A stretch of 64,000 nt of DNA. Source: Micrasema longulum (taxonomy: Eukaryota > Arthropoda > Insecta > Trichoptera > Brachycentridae). Each line of letters begins with the position of its first letter. Position 1 is the stretch's first letter. Under the pieces are notes generated by a model that saw only the letters and a list, made by a program, of their open reading frames with translations, did not search any database and had not been told where the DNA came from. The translations under genes and the position numbers were made by a program. The DNA lies in contig JAGVSM010003621.1 of assembly GCA_022494885.1 (NCBI GenBank), positions 111,312 to 175,311 of the forward strand, in the 5' to 3' direction. Below are positions 24,111 to 33,584 of this stretch, in pieces.

Positions 24111-24324
24111 AATTTTTTTACTTAAAAAAAATAATATCAAAAATATACTGCGACTAAACAAAATGGTCGACAAACACGCGAGACTAATTAAACTGACCGT
24201 TAGGATCCCCCCTAGACGTCAGGTGCGCCAACTTTGGAACGAAAATTTCCCGCGGCCTCAGGAGCCTTTGTAACCTTATTTTGTGGATAGCATTCGTTTT
24301 ATCTTCTACAAAGCGAAGTTTGGC

Positions 24325-24400
24325 TATTAAGCCCTATTCCGTATAGTAGTGCGTAGTGTAGGACTGATCACCTTATTTTCATGTAACAGATACGATGATC
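24325..24400 (+). mobile_element. Possible SINE type C fragment
   Basis: The segment GGACTGATCACCTTATTTTCATGTAAC resembles the middle of the type C repeats at 31474-31612 and 59210-59325. The start CATAGTCCCTGG and the end motif CATTAGGTGCGG are absent, so this is a weak call. Confidence 0.4.
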
Positions 24401-24439
24401 AAAATACGCATTTGAATTTGGTAACTCCATGGGATTGAC

Positions 24440-24605
24440 GGCCTCCGTGGTGTAGTAGTTAAGACGCTTATCTCACACACACGGAGGGCCTCGGGTTTGA
24501 TTCCCGGTGAGAACATAAAAATTAAATGTGATTTTTCTCAAGCCTGTGTGTTCTATGCCAGCCCTCCTGGCCTGTCGTAGTACAAAAAACAGAATGAACT
24601 AATTT
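24440..24605 (+). mobile_element. tRNA-derived SINE, CCTCCGTGG head
   Basis: The tRNA-like head GGCCTCCGTGGTGTAGTAGT (A-box region) and GGTTTGATTCCC (B box, one change from GGTTCGATTCC) have tRNA spacing. They are followed by a body with GCCAGCCCTCCTGGCCTGTC. A shorter copy lies at 52433-52545. It is non-coding and depends on LINE machinery. Confidence 0.7.
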
Positions 24606-24609
24606 ATAA

Positions 24610-25730
24610 AATAGTATGTGAGTAACAACATACAGTAGAAACGAGGTATGTTATACTTAGTTTACATCGTTGTTCGCAAAAAATATTATTTTTGAGATAA
24701 TACACCTAATTAAAAATTAAGGTTTATTTTTTTATAGTTTATATTATTTTTTAAGTATTTTTCGTCAATTTTAGGACATGTTCGTACAATTTAGAGCTGA
24801 GGAAATATAATATATATGTGTACGAGTAGGATAATTAATATTTGGCAACGCAAACATTCCAGCATTATTCTGTATAAGTTATGTGACACAAGCAGAGGAC
24901 TTTAGCGTGTATTACCATCTGTGGAAAGCCATTTGACAACAGCAGAGATGCTCCACTCTGCAATACTGCGCTTCTAGTGATATATGGAATGCAATTCGCG
25001 TGGGAACAGAACATAGCGCGACTGTTTAGGATTATAATGATAATTCCCCGACATCACAATAGTAACAGGAGCAAAAAACCAAAACGTAATTAGGTTTTCA
25101 AGAGAACATCATACAAAATTTACCATTTTGGGCCTTTGATTGAATGTGCTTATTATGATTGAAAAGTGTGGTTCTCAGAACAAACACTTTTTGTGGCCTA
25201 CGGGTGGTCCTCTAGTATAAAAGATAAACATGAAGAACAAATATTAAAAAATAAATAAGTCTTACCGTCTCATTTGGTTTTTTAATTTTATTTTGTACTG
25301 TTTAATTACCCGTGCACGCGGTAACAAAAGGTTTATCTTACCAAAGTTGAATACAAAATTATATTAATAGAAATATATAAAAAAAAATGTTTTTAACAAA
25401 GCGATGGGCTAAGATTTTGCCTGCTGGTGGCATATTGGTTACTATGCATAATAATACAAAGACCCCCTGATTCAATTCTTAACTAGGAATAGATATCGAA
25501 TTGTCTAAGAAAATGTCTAACTTTTAACCACTTTCGCAATAAAAACATAATTTTATAACTATTAAGACATGTTTTCAAGTCATTTGGCCGCATATTGAAT
25601 ATTTTAGAAATAATATAATCTAGTGTGCTGTCCGAGTTTATTTTTAAATTTTGGTACAAATTGACCATCAACAGATATAAATCTCGTTAGACAATTGTGT
25701 TCTGAATTATTTTTGAACATTGAGCTGAAG
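24610..25730. other. No gene recognised
   Basis: AT-rich sequence without domains or inverted repeats that I can support. Confidence 0.4.
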
Positions 25731-25754
25731 ACATAGAATATATAACAACACTAT

Positions 25755-25932
25755 AACGTAGGCAAAAAGGTCCATAACCTTTTGCCAGAATCGTGGAAAG
25801 ACGGAAGTGTTGTCAAGTTACGGAAGGTGTTGACCTCGCTTTTTCATGACATTGGTCGTAGGGAGTCAGAAAAGTTGATGCATGCCACGGATCGGAGAAC
25901 CTTACTGGATGTCAAAAATAAAATATTTTAAA
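25755..25932 (+). pseudogene. Coding-like fragment, possible LINE C-terminus
   Basis: One frame is open from about 25762 to a stop near 25930 and reads LLPESWKDGSVV, then LMHATDRRTLLDV. The RESEKLMHATDRR type of segment looks like the end of a LINE polyprotein, but I cannot name a family. There is no start codon at the beginning of the open stretch. Confidence 0.3.
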
Positions 25933-26004
25933 AAGGAATAATTTAAAAAAATATATTTATAGATGACAACCATAAAGTTTCGCATAAATAAATTGCCTAT
26001 GTTT

Positions 26005-26310
26005 TTATGAAAGTATTTATGTGTATGCGCATGGGTGTATGTACGTGTGTGTGTATGTACATGTGTATATATGTGTATATTTATATATATGTGTGTAAAT
26101 ATGTGTATGTCTGTATGTATATGAATCAAAATGTGTATCCGAATAAGTTTATATTTTGTTTGTCTGTGCTCTATATTAATTTGTTAACTATTATAATATA
26201 TTAAAATGTAATTGCCTAGCTTGGAACGGGGTATGTACCCTTGTTAGCTGGGCAAAGTGAACATGGAATTGTATTTTGATAAAGAGTGTAAATAAATAAA
26301 TAAGAATTTT
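26005..26310 (+). repeat. TG-rich low complexity and retroelement 3' end
   Basis: 26005-26120 is dominated by GTGTATGT-type repeats. 26215-26305 reads GCTGGGCAAAGTGAACATGG and ends in AAATAAATAAATAAG, a LINE-type tail. The segment GTTCACTTTGCCCAGCT also occurs at about 41625-41641 in the opposite orientation. The reading frames across the TG-rich stretch are low-complexity artefacts. Confidence 0.55.
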
Positions 26311-26454
26311 TTTTTTCCTAAAATACCTTTATCTGGTCAAATATTTCATGATTTATACATTAAATAAATATTGTTTTACAATAACGGTACCCAAAATACA
26401 TGACAAATATCATACGTCATGTATCGTATTATTTTATTATTAGTTATCCAAATT

Positions 26455-26830
26455 AGTTAGCAAAATTCTGGGTTTTGAGAATATGTGTCTCAGAAGAATC
26501 TTGGGTGTGCGGTGGTTTGAATTTGTGAGAAATTAAGTAATAAGAGAATGGACGCAGCAAACTCCGGTGAGAACTGTCATCGAGCGGAGGCGATACGGTT
26601 GGCTCGGCCTGAGAGCCTTAACCACGCTCGCCTACTTTACAAGGCATCAGGTTCTCGACGCCCTGGACGTCCACTGCTGACTGTTCTTCGGCAGTTCGTG
26701 TCAGAACTACGGGACGCGAACCTGACTTGGGAGGATGCACAGGAGCTGGCAGCCGACTGAGATGCTTGGGGATTTCGGTGGACACCATATGCAATTATGG
26801 AGCGGACATGGAATAATGAATAATATAAGA
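26455..26830 (+). pseudogene. RTE-like LINE C-terminal relic
   Basis: Fragments of a LINE polyprotein C-terminus are spread over several frames: LGFENMCLRRILGVRWFEFV (about 26466-26525), then REWTQQTPVRTVIERRRYGW (about 26540-26600), then the 70-codon frame 26548-26760 with GSRRPGRPLLTVLRQFVSEL and LTWEDAQELAAD. It has several frameshifts and no catalytic domain. Confidence 0.7.
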
Positions 26831-26974
26831 CTCACCGAGCCAATTAATATGGGTTTGCGGTGAATAAATAGAGTTTTATGCCTCTGATTGTACCATAAAT
26901 ATCAAGTGCAATTAATTTGACTAGTGCATTTTATACGTTATCATAAACTAGACATCATGTATATAATAAACTGT

Positions 26975-27170
26975 AATAGTTACCAGATTGAGTTTTTCTA
27001 CTGCTTTTTAATTATAATAATACGTTTATAGTTTAATACCACTTTTATTTGTAATTTTTAAAAAAAGACCGGCATCGTCAGAATGGTGGGAGACTAAACA
27101 AATTTCTATGTTATATACGAGTGCAAGCACGGATTATCAATCATGATTTTATATAATTATAGGAAAAAAC
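26975..27170. mobile_element. MITE with GGTGGGAGACTAAACAAAT core, copy 1
   Basis: The core CATCGTCAGAATGGTGGGAG through GTGCAAGC matches 38120-38180. The arm before it (AATACGTTTATAGTTTAATACC, ACTTTTATTTGTAATT) is the inverted arm seen in the better copy at 38031-38252. A poly-A run lies just beyond it (about 27210-27224). Confidence 0.65.
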
Positions 27171-27234
27171 AAGTTTACATTAAAAGAATTTATAATATAC
27201 TTTAATTGTAAAAAAAAAAAAAAAACTGCGAATA

Positions 27235-28065
27235 AATGTGAACAAAAACTAATAGGTGTTTTTATTATTACAAGAGTTATATTAAATAACTAGCACAATT
27301 TCTCTCGGTATCCTGATTTCTAAAATCCCTTAACTTTTACGCCAGCAATATTTGCTTTACACTTCTACTTGTGATTTATATGGCGTCATTTTAATTGCAC
27401 GCGGAAGTAATCAATTAAAATTGATCAAGCTGAAGTTCAGAGTAGATTTAGTTTGATTGATGAATTTTCTCGCATGGATGTTTGGGACAATCGATAAATG
27501 TGCATGTATTTGGATCGGTCCAAACTAATCACTGAAACTTGTTCAATTCTATTAACGGATATTCGGGTATGGCGCATTGAAGTAATCAATACTATTTAAC
27601 AAATACACCGATTAGTAATTACGTTGTACAATTTATGTACCGATTTATTAATTACATACCCGTCTATAAAACTAAAAATTAAAATATATTAAGGCGGTCC
27701 TAAAGCTCGCGAAAATATATAATTTTACTGATAGTAGTTACCTACCAGGGGCGCGCGGTGGGGTTTTTAATTAGGGAGGCAATTAATATATGGGTAATTG
27801 GTACATAATAATAATATACACTGCCCTTTAGAAATTAAAGATAAACTAAATACTATAAACATATAATCAAAAAATATAAAAATACTTTTACATATTTACT
27901 GATAAATTATAGTAACAAATCAACCAACTTTAACTATACATTTACTTATATTAAAATAAATAACGGCTAAGTATTTTGTGGCATTATATTTTATTTATAT
28001 GTATTCATCAACCACTTCGATTTTATTATTGTTTGATGAATACATATATCTAGGACACAAAGTCA
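27235..28065. other. No gene recognised; one hairpin
   Basis: A hairpin with arms TATATGTATTCATCAA / TTGATGAATACATATA lies at about 27998-28050. The rest is AT-rich and unique. Confidence 0.4.
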
Positions 28066-28069
28066 AACT

Positions 28070-28460
28070 TGGTAAAGATAACTAGAAAGCGGAGTTACCG
28101 AGAAGAATTAGCCTGCTTTCGGCAAACTAAAATATAGTTTTGAAAAAAAAATATTAGTCCCTATATGCTTAAAACGACAAGTATATGAATCGTGCATATT
28201 GCCGGTAACAACAAACGGACTAGAAACTATGTCTGTAACACAAAAAAGTAGCCAGAAATGAAAATGCACGCAACGATCCATGGAAAGACAGATGCTCGGT
28301 GTATGTCTAAGAGACAGAGTAAGAAATTTATTTATTTAGTAAAGTGGAGATCATGGGCAAACAAAAGAAGTGTTGGAAGGTCACAGAAAAGATGGGTCGA
28401 CGACATTTGGAGACGTTTGGAAAAGGCCTTTATCCAGCAGTGGAGAGAATAAGGCAGAAG
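28070..28460 (+). pseudogene. RTE-like LINE C-terminal relic
   Basis: Reading in shifting frames gives KRQVYESCILPVTTNGLETM (about 28165-28235), then RSMERQMLGVCLRDRVRN (about 28277-28330) and SVGRSQKRWVDDIWR (in the frame 28258-28452). These are the successive landmarks of the C-terminal end of RTE-like LINE polyproteins. It is short, frameshifted and 5'-truncated. Confidence 0.7.
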
Positions 28461-28540
28461 ATGTTTTATTTTATTTTAATAAAATGCAGTGAAACCAAAA
28501 TAGATATTATCTTGATAAAAAAACTTGACTTTTTTTACTG

Positions 28541-28917
28541 AAAAAAAATGTTTTTTTGCGCGGTAAAAATTAGAGCATTAAATTGTACGGCAAAATTTCT
28601 TGAAAATGTACGAAAAAATAATACAAAATATTTTAATAAAAACGCACTACTTTGAATGACGTCACTGGTTCATATGAACCATCTAATGATATGAGAGCTT
28701 TGAAGGATATCCGGTAGGGTCACCGTAAACGAACCAATCGGAAGAACTGTCATAGAACAACCTCTGACGTCGCACGCGGAGTTATTTCAGAAATACAAAA
28801 CTTTAAAAAAAATCATAGCGCTGATAATACGATATATAAAAATATAAAAATTTTGCCTTACTTTAAAATTCTATGAACAAATAAAAAAATGAAAAAAGAC
28901 ACTGAACTTCCTCATTG
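28541..28917 (+). mobile_element. CAATGAGG-family MITE, copy 1 (left end lost)
   Basis: The right end CTGAACTTCCTCATTG (28902-28917) and the interior (TTTTTTTGCGCGGTAAAAATT, TTTGAATGACGTCACT, ACGCGGAGTTATTTC) match the complete copy at 39216-39618. The left terminal repeat is missing. It is non-coding. Confidence 0.8.
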
Positions 28918-29110
28918 AGAGCGCTAACCGAAATCGACCATTACACGTTTGTTAAACTAAAAACCAAACTCAAACCAAACCGAAAATTGGAAGCGCCTTT
29001 GTTCTATGCAATAGAGCTTAACGGCTTGTCTGGAGAATTATTACTCTGAGGAAATATTACATTTAGTTTAACTTACTGGCCTGATGTTCCCATCTCCTTA
29101 AACATTTTGC

Positions 29111-29166
29111 GTACATTGTAAGAACGCAAATATTTAAAAATGAATATTTGCGTTCTTACAATGTAC
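29111..29166. repeat. Perfect 24-base palindrome with 8-base loop
   Basis: The left arm 29111-29134 starts GTACATTGTAAGAACG. The right arm 29143-29166 is its exact complement, with the loop TAAAAATG. It coincides with the GAACGCAAAT tail of the minus-strand SINE at 29140-29328. Confidence 0.9.
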
Positions 29167-29328
29167 AACATTATTTCTTTATTATTTATTTTTTATTGTG
29201 ACCATTTTCAACAAGTTGTAAACAACTCACTATTAGAAAATGGGAATCAAGTTATAGTAGAGCCGGATTCGAACCTCGGACCTTTGATCCGTGAGTTCGC
29301 GACACTAGCCACGGAACCACAACCCTGT
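29140..29328 (-). mobile_element. tRNA-derived SINE type B, copy 2
   Basis: The minus strand reads GTGGCTAGTGTCG in the head, GGTTCGAATCCGGCTC as B box, then TAATAGTGAGTTGTTTAC and AACTTGTTGAAAATGG. It is the same family as 23946-24110. The tail lies against the perfect palindrome 29111-29166. Confidence 0.75.
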
Positions 29329-29334
29329 TCATAA

Positions 29335-30950
29335 TTGCTTTATTATTGTTGAACGTATGTTAATGGGTTGTTGTCTTGCAAGATATTCACTGAAAACTTG
29401 TTTTTGAGCAAGAAATAATTTTTAACTAATAGTTTTTAGTACTATTGAGAGCTAGGAGCACGTAAGTTGTGCTAGACGGGAAAATAAGATAAATACTGGC
29501 GGGAGGGAGTAAGCCACGGGCTCGATTTCCCTCCCTCGATTTCTTGATTCCACGCACCGCCCCCACCCATCGGAATTGGCCAAATGGAGCATAAATTGTC
29601 ATTTTATTATTTGCCTTTTCGTCTCCTACAGCACACGTGGCAACTAGCAACATGGCCCACGTTGGCTGAAGTGTGTCCCGTTAAAACTTATTCGGCATTT
29701 ATTCTGTATCGTCAGAGTATACTAACATTTTACGATTGTACCAATGTAGCGTTTTTAAAAGTACTACCAAAAAAACATTTTATGGCAAATTATAACGCGA
29801 AAACGTGTTCAATGGATTATATTATCAATAGCGGGGGTTTTAAGGCACCCGGTGATAATATTACCAGTATTATATTTCATCGATGTTAAATATTTCATAA
29901 AGAATACACTTAAAATGTTACCCTTATATACTTATAAATTTGTATGAACCACTTAAACGTTTGAGTTATACGTCGACCGGTTTCGAGGTTCCTTCCTTGT
30001 CATCAGGACTTGAACTAACTTAGAATTACTCGCGTTGCTATTTATATTATAATTTATTGTAAAAGAGAAACAGAAAAATGAAAGAAAGACAGAGAAAAGA
30101 AGAATGAAAGAGGGGAACCAATGTACAAATAAATAAGTCAAAATGTCTCACCACAAAGTGAAAAATGTTTTTGATATTGAAAAACTTCAAATGTTATTCC
30201 ACAAAGTAAATACCGAAACTATAAATGTAATAATTCGTCAACGTTATTTATACTATAAATATCCCGAAATAACTACGAGTATAACCTTACGCTATACTCG
30301 TACAGTCACTGCAACTTTAGAACCTCACTCCCTTTGTTTCTGCGCGGAAATAACAGTATTATCTTCCGGCGAAGGCGAATGGTAGAGGGGTGAATAATGC
30401 AGACTCGACTCTCGACTGGGCTTGCGGAGTGCCGCAAGGGATGAAAAGTGCTGACCAAAAAAAATACGTATAATTTTCTAAACGAATCTCGCAGATTGAA
30501 AGTCGTTGACAAAGATAATTTAGATCAGGTATAAAAAAAGAGAATAAGAAACAGTGTGTGAGATTCGCATTAATATTAATTTATTTTCAAATCGAAATCT
30601 TTGGACCGCTGAATTATGAAATCACCTCTATATTACAAAAAAAAGTTCGTAAAAGGAATACGTAAAAGATATTTAATATACTTCGTAGTACCTAGTAAAT
30701 GGCACACTTTAAGAAAAGTACTAATCTACAAATTGATTTTAAATAGACTAACGCGATTTCTCATAAGTATCGTTGTAACGAAAGGGCAGTGTCAGGAAGG
30801 GCGGAAGGCGGTAGGGGATATCGATTTACTAGACGAGCTTGAGACAGTCACCTCTTCTATCTCTTATTTTAAAAATTACAAGGAGTCTAATTAACCGTAC
30901 CGAAATATTGAACGTACCTACATTATTATATTACTCCATTTCTGAATTAA
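29335..30950. other. No gene recognised
   Basis: A 101-codon frame at 29584-29889 and frames of 80-92 codons at 30143-30894 have no recognisable domain. A motif ACCGGTTTCGAGGTTCC...CATCAGGAC at 29976-30008 recurs in similar form at 48207-48245. Confidence 0.35.
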
Positions 30951-30954
30951 AAAT

Positions 30955-31045
30955 CGGCCTCGTAGTGTAATGGTCAACGCGTTTGCCTACCATGCGAGAG
31001 GTCTCGGGTTCGATTCCCGACACGGTTGAAATGAATTTTTTTATT
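30955..31045 (+). mobile_element. tRNA-derived SINE head type A, copy 2
   Basis: The sequence reads GGCCTCGTAGTGTAATGGTC (A box), an anticodon-like arm around CTACCAT, and GGTTCGATTCC (perfect B box). The layout resembles a tRNA-Val-type molecule, but the loop would give ACC. The two acceptor ends (GGCCTCG and ACACGGT) do not pair, so a functional tRNA is unlikely. Related copies are at 14400-14516 (minus) and 59152-59190. Confidence 0.7.
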
Positions 31046-31061
31046 TTATTTGAAATTTTAT

Positions 31062-31464
31062 TTATAAACCCTTACGGATTGCATACATTTAACAAAATAT
31101 TTTCGCTTTTAAAATTCATATTCTACTGTAAATGATTATATTTTTAACATCTTTTATAAAGGTTGCCAGAGTTTTTTGTTTAGTTTTGTCTGGTAATTTA
31201 TTGTATAATTTATGTCCGTGGTTTATTATTCTCGATTGTCCTTGTCTCGTTTTAGAAGGTTGTATATGATATTGTTTCGATATTCTCGTATTGTGTCCGT
31301 GTTTACTACATTTTTTTTTAAGTTTTAGTTTTTCGTCTACAATTACATTAGTGGCTAATTTATGAAAAATTTTTAGGGATTCTAGTTAAAAAGGTTCAGT
31401 TACATTTAATTATTTAGTTTGTTTAAAGAGTTCTTTAGTTGATGTTAGATAAGGGAGGTCATAC
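31062..31464 (-). mobile_element. LINE 3' end, same family as 56262-58222
   Basis: The segment from ACCCTTACGGATTGC (about 31067) through TTGTCTGGTAATTTATTG and GTCCTTGTCTCGTTTTAG to TTAGATAAGGGAGGTCAT is closely related to 56262-56399 plus 57268-57520. The longer copy shows that the element is antisense to the window. This copy is uninterrupted where the other holds a hAT-like element. Confidence 0.75.
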
Positions 31465-31612
31465 ACTAGAATATTTCATAGTCCCTAGACTGGTACTTGA
31501 AGCGTAAGACTGATCATCTTACCTCCATGTAAAAAAAAAAAGATACGTTGCGACTGCTTTACCAAAGCAGTGCGCTATGCACCATTAGGTGCGGAAAGGG
31601 AAATAATGAATA
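31465..31612 (+). mobile_element. SINE-like repeat, type C, copy 2
   Basis: It starts ACACTAGAATATTTCATAGT and then CCCTAGACTGG, has GACTGATCATCTTACCTCC in the middle, and ends GCACCATTAGGTGCGGAAA before ATAATGAATAATAATGA. It abuts the LINE 3' end at 31062-31464. Confidence 0.65.
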
Positions 31613-31627
31613 ATAATGAATTTCTGA

Positions 31628-32842
31628 ATGGACAAGTTAATATACTTCAGTAAAAGTATACATAAAAATATACAGGCGAAACTAAATAGAGTACAGAGAT
31701 CTATGGGAATAAGAATCTGCAAAGCATACCGCACGGCTTCCCTTACATCTGTACAAGCAATAGCTGGACTGATTCCACTGGACTTAAAAGTTAAAGAGCT
31801 GGGAGAAATCTATAATACGAAGAAGAATCTCACCATCACTAATAGAGCAGATGATCAAAGATACCAGGGAAGGATAGCGTACACGGAACTGCCGCATCCA
31901 AGCGAGCAAATAGGTGAAATCACCAGTTACCCAGACTCGTACGCAAGAGTCAAATTCCCCTTCGAAGAAATCGATATATACACGGATGGAAGTAAAACTG
32001 AAGGAAAAGTGGGAGCAGCTTTCGCCGTGTTTAATAATGACGGAGAAGTACACAGAAAGAAGCTTCCCATGGCTGACTACTGCTCGGTATTCCAAGCCGA
32101 ACTCTTCGCCATTATGAAAGCCTTAGACTGGGTCTCTAGCAAGACGAGCAACTGGAAGACTGTCAACTTATTGTCAGATTCTAGAAGCTCTGTTCAAGCA
32201 CTTGAAGACGGGGCTCCCGACAATCCGATGGTTTTCTACATCCAAAACTCATCTCGGATCTTAAAGTCCAAAGGCATCGATTGCAAATTTATGTGGATTC
32301 GAGGCCATAATGGCCTTGCGGGAAATGAAAGAGCTGATGAACTAGCTAAAAGCGCAGCTCTACACGTAAAAACCGCAAAGCTTTACACTGAATTTCCACT
32401 TAGTTACGCCAAAAGAGAATTAAGAAGTCCGACTTTAACAGAATGGGAAGAACGATACCAAAGCAGCACCACTGGTTCTGGAACCAAATACTTTTTAAAG
32501 ACACTAGAAGAGTGCAAAAACTTCAGAAAATCAAACACGCCAACATTCGAGTCAACCCAAATTCTAACGGGCCATGGAGCCACACTCTCTTATCTTCACA
32601 GATTTAAATTGAAAGATAATCCGGCTTGTCCTTGCGACGCACAGACGGAGCAAAACGTAGATCATCTGTTGTTTCACTGCCCCATATTTGCCATAGATCG
32701 ATTCTCTTTCGAAAAAGAGTGCAACAGATTAAATGTTCCATTTGAAGATTTTACGCAGGTACTTCAAAACAGGTTACTCTCCGGGATGTTCGTGAACTTT
32801 GCTAAAGTAATTATAGATAGAATAAGACCCATGAACAAGTAA
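31628..32842 (+). CDS. RNase H-domain ORF of a 5'-truncated I-group LINE
   Basis: The frame encodes the C-terminal third of a LINE ORF2-type polyprotein. The RNase H domain at about residues 115-245 has all four expected acidic residues: D120 in IYTDGSK, E158 in AELFAI, D184 in LLSDSR and D237 in GNERADELA. Residues 17-67 resemble the end of the reverse-transcriptase region. A Cys/His-rich segment near 334-351 (CPCD...DHLLFHC) matches the end of such proteins. The listed ATG is not the element's own: the first 10 codons come from target DNA and the target duplication (31644-31658), joined in frame by chance. There is no internal stop. RNase H would remove the RNA strand after reverse transcription, but without the polymerase and endonuclease this copy cannot move itself. 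Confidence 0.9.
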   Translation: MDKLIYFSKSIHKNIQAKLNRVQRSMGIRICKAYRTASLTSVQAIAGLIPLDLKVKELGEIYNTKKNLTITNRADDQRYQGRIAYTELPHPSEQIGEITSYPDSYARVKFPFEEIDIYTDGSKTEGKVGAAFAVFNNDGEVHRKKLPMADYCSVFQAELFAIMKALDWVSSKTSNWKTVNLLSDSRSSVQALEDGAPDNPMVFYIQNSSRILKSKGIDCKFMWIRGHNGLAGNERADELAKSAALHVKTAKLYTEFPLSYAKRELRSPTLTEWEERYQSSTTGSGTKYFLKTLEECKNFRKSNTPTFESTQILTGHGATLSYLHRFKLKDNPACPCDAQTEQNVDHLLFHCPIFAIDRFSFEKECNRLNVPFEDFTQVLQNRLLSGMFVNFAKVIIDRIRPMNK

Positions 32843-33276
32843 AGAGGCTGGCACTCTATACTTGTCATAACAATCTGTGATAATAACAATATTAAAATGT
32901 AAACTAATCAAAATTTCTCCACAGATACCTCCCTTTCCTGTTAAGGTTTCTCATGGTTCCCTTAACACTTGGACGAATGTCGGAAAGCGAAACTAGCCCA
33001 TGAAAACAGAGGTTATAGGTACACAAAACACAAACACGCAAAATGACTCACATAAAAACGAACACAAATAACAAAATACATAACACAAACAAGTTTAGTC
33101 GCATTCGGGGGCGCCGACACATGTATTTGTGTTAGTGCTTTTGATGTGATTGTAAACTAATTGACAGTACACAAACACTTACACGTAAAATCATACACAA
33201 AGCACTAACACTAAAAACAGCACAAATATATCACCTTGATAAATAATAAGCAAGGGAAAAACAATGCAAACAATGA

Positions 33277-33310
<34 letters not shown>
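31659..33310 (+). mobile_element. Young 5'-truncated LINE with poly-A and 15-bp TSD
   Basis: The inserted segment is bounded by the perfect 15-bp direct repeat ACTTCAGTAAAAGTA at 31644-31658 and 33311-33325. It ends in about 32 uninterrupted A residues (33279-33310). The 3' untranslated region (32843-33278) is rich in CACAAACAC-type repeats. The open frame, the perfect duplication and the pure poly-A all point to a recent target-primed insertion. RNase H with a C-terminal Cys/His segment suggests the I-group (I, LOA, Outcast or similar). Confidence 0.93.
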
Positions 33311-33313
<3 letters not shown>

Positions 33314-33444
33314 TCAGTAAAAGTAAGACATTGTTACTTGTGGATCAGTCACCTTTGACATATATTATTAATTAATTTAATATAGTTACATAAAATTATA
33401 CATGTTTTTTTTCCTATTACAATCTACTATTATTTATTTAGTTA

Positions 33445-33580
33445 ATCGTATAATTGTAACTTTTAAAAAAGAGACTAATTCTTACGCTTGGAGAGTGACT
33501 TACACTGTTATAGTTATTTTGTAATTTTAATTTATATAATTTCGAATATACATGAGAAAAAAAAACCAAATAAAGAGAAA
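33445..33580 (-). repeat. LINE-associated repeat, inverted relative to 46405-46555
   Basis: Segments AAAAGAGACTAATTCTTACG and GTGACTTACACTGTTATAGT match the complement of 46490-46530, and ATACATGAGAAAAAAAAACC matches the complement of about 46425-46450. At 46405-46555 the same repeat follows a LINE C-terminal coding relic, so it is probably that family's 3' untranslated region. Confidence 0.6.
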
Positions 33581-33584
33581 AACA

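Noticed and set aside
25902..26204. Overlapping frames rich in His/Thr/Ile or Cys/Met/Tyr
   Set aside because: They translate a TG/TA simple repeat in both directions and have no protein signature.
29584..29889. 101-codon open frame
   Set aside because: No domain, signal or homologue recognised; the length is within chance for 64 kb in six frames.
30957..31027. A tRNA gene with good A and B boxes
   Set aside because: The acceptor strands do not pair, the anticodon loop does not agree with the tRNA-Val-like frame, and related copies lie at 14400-14516 and 59152-59190. It is a SINE head.
31784..32117. Frames on both strands inside the RNase H gene
   Set aside because: They are shadows of the real frame 31628-32842.
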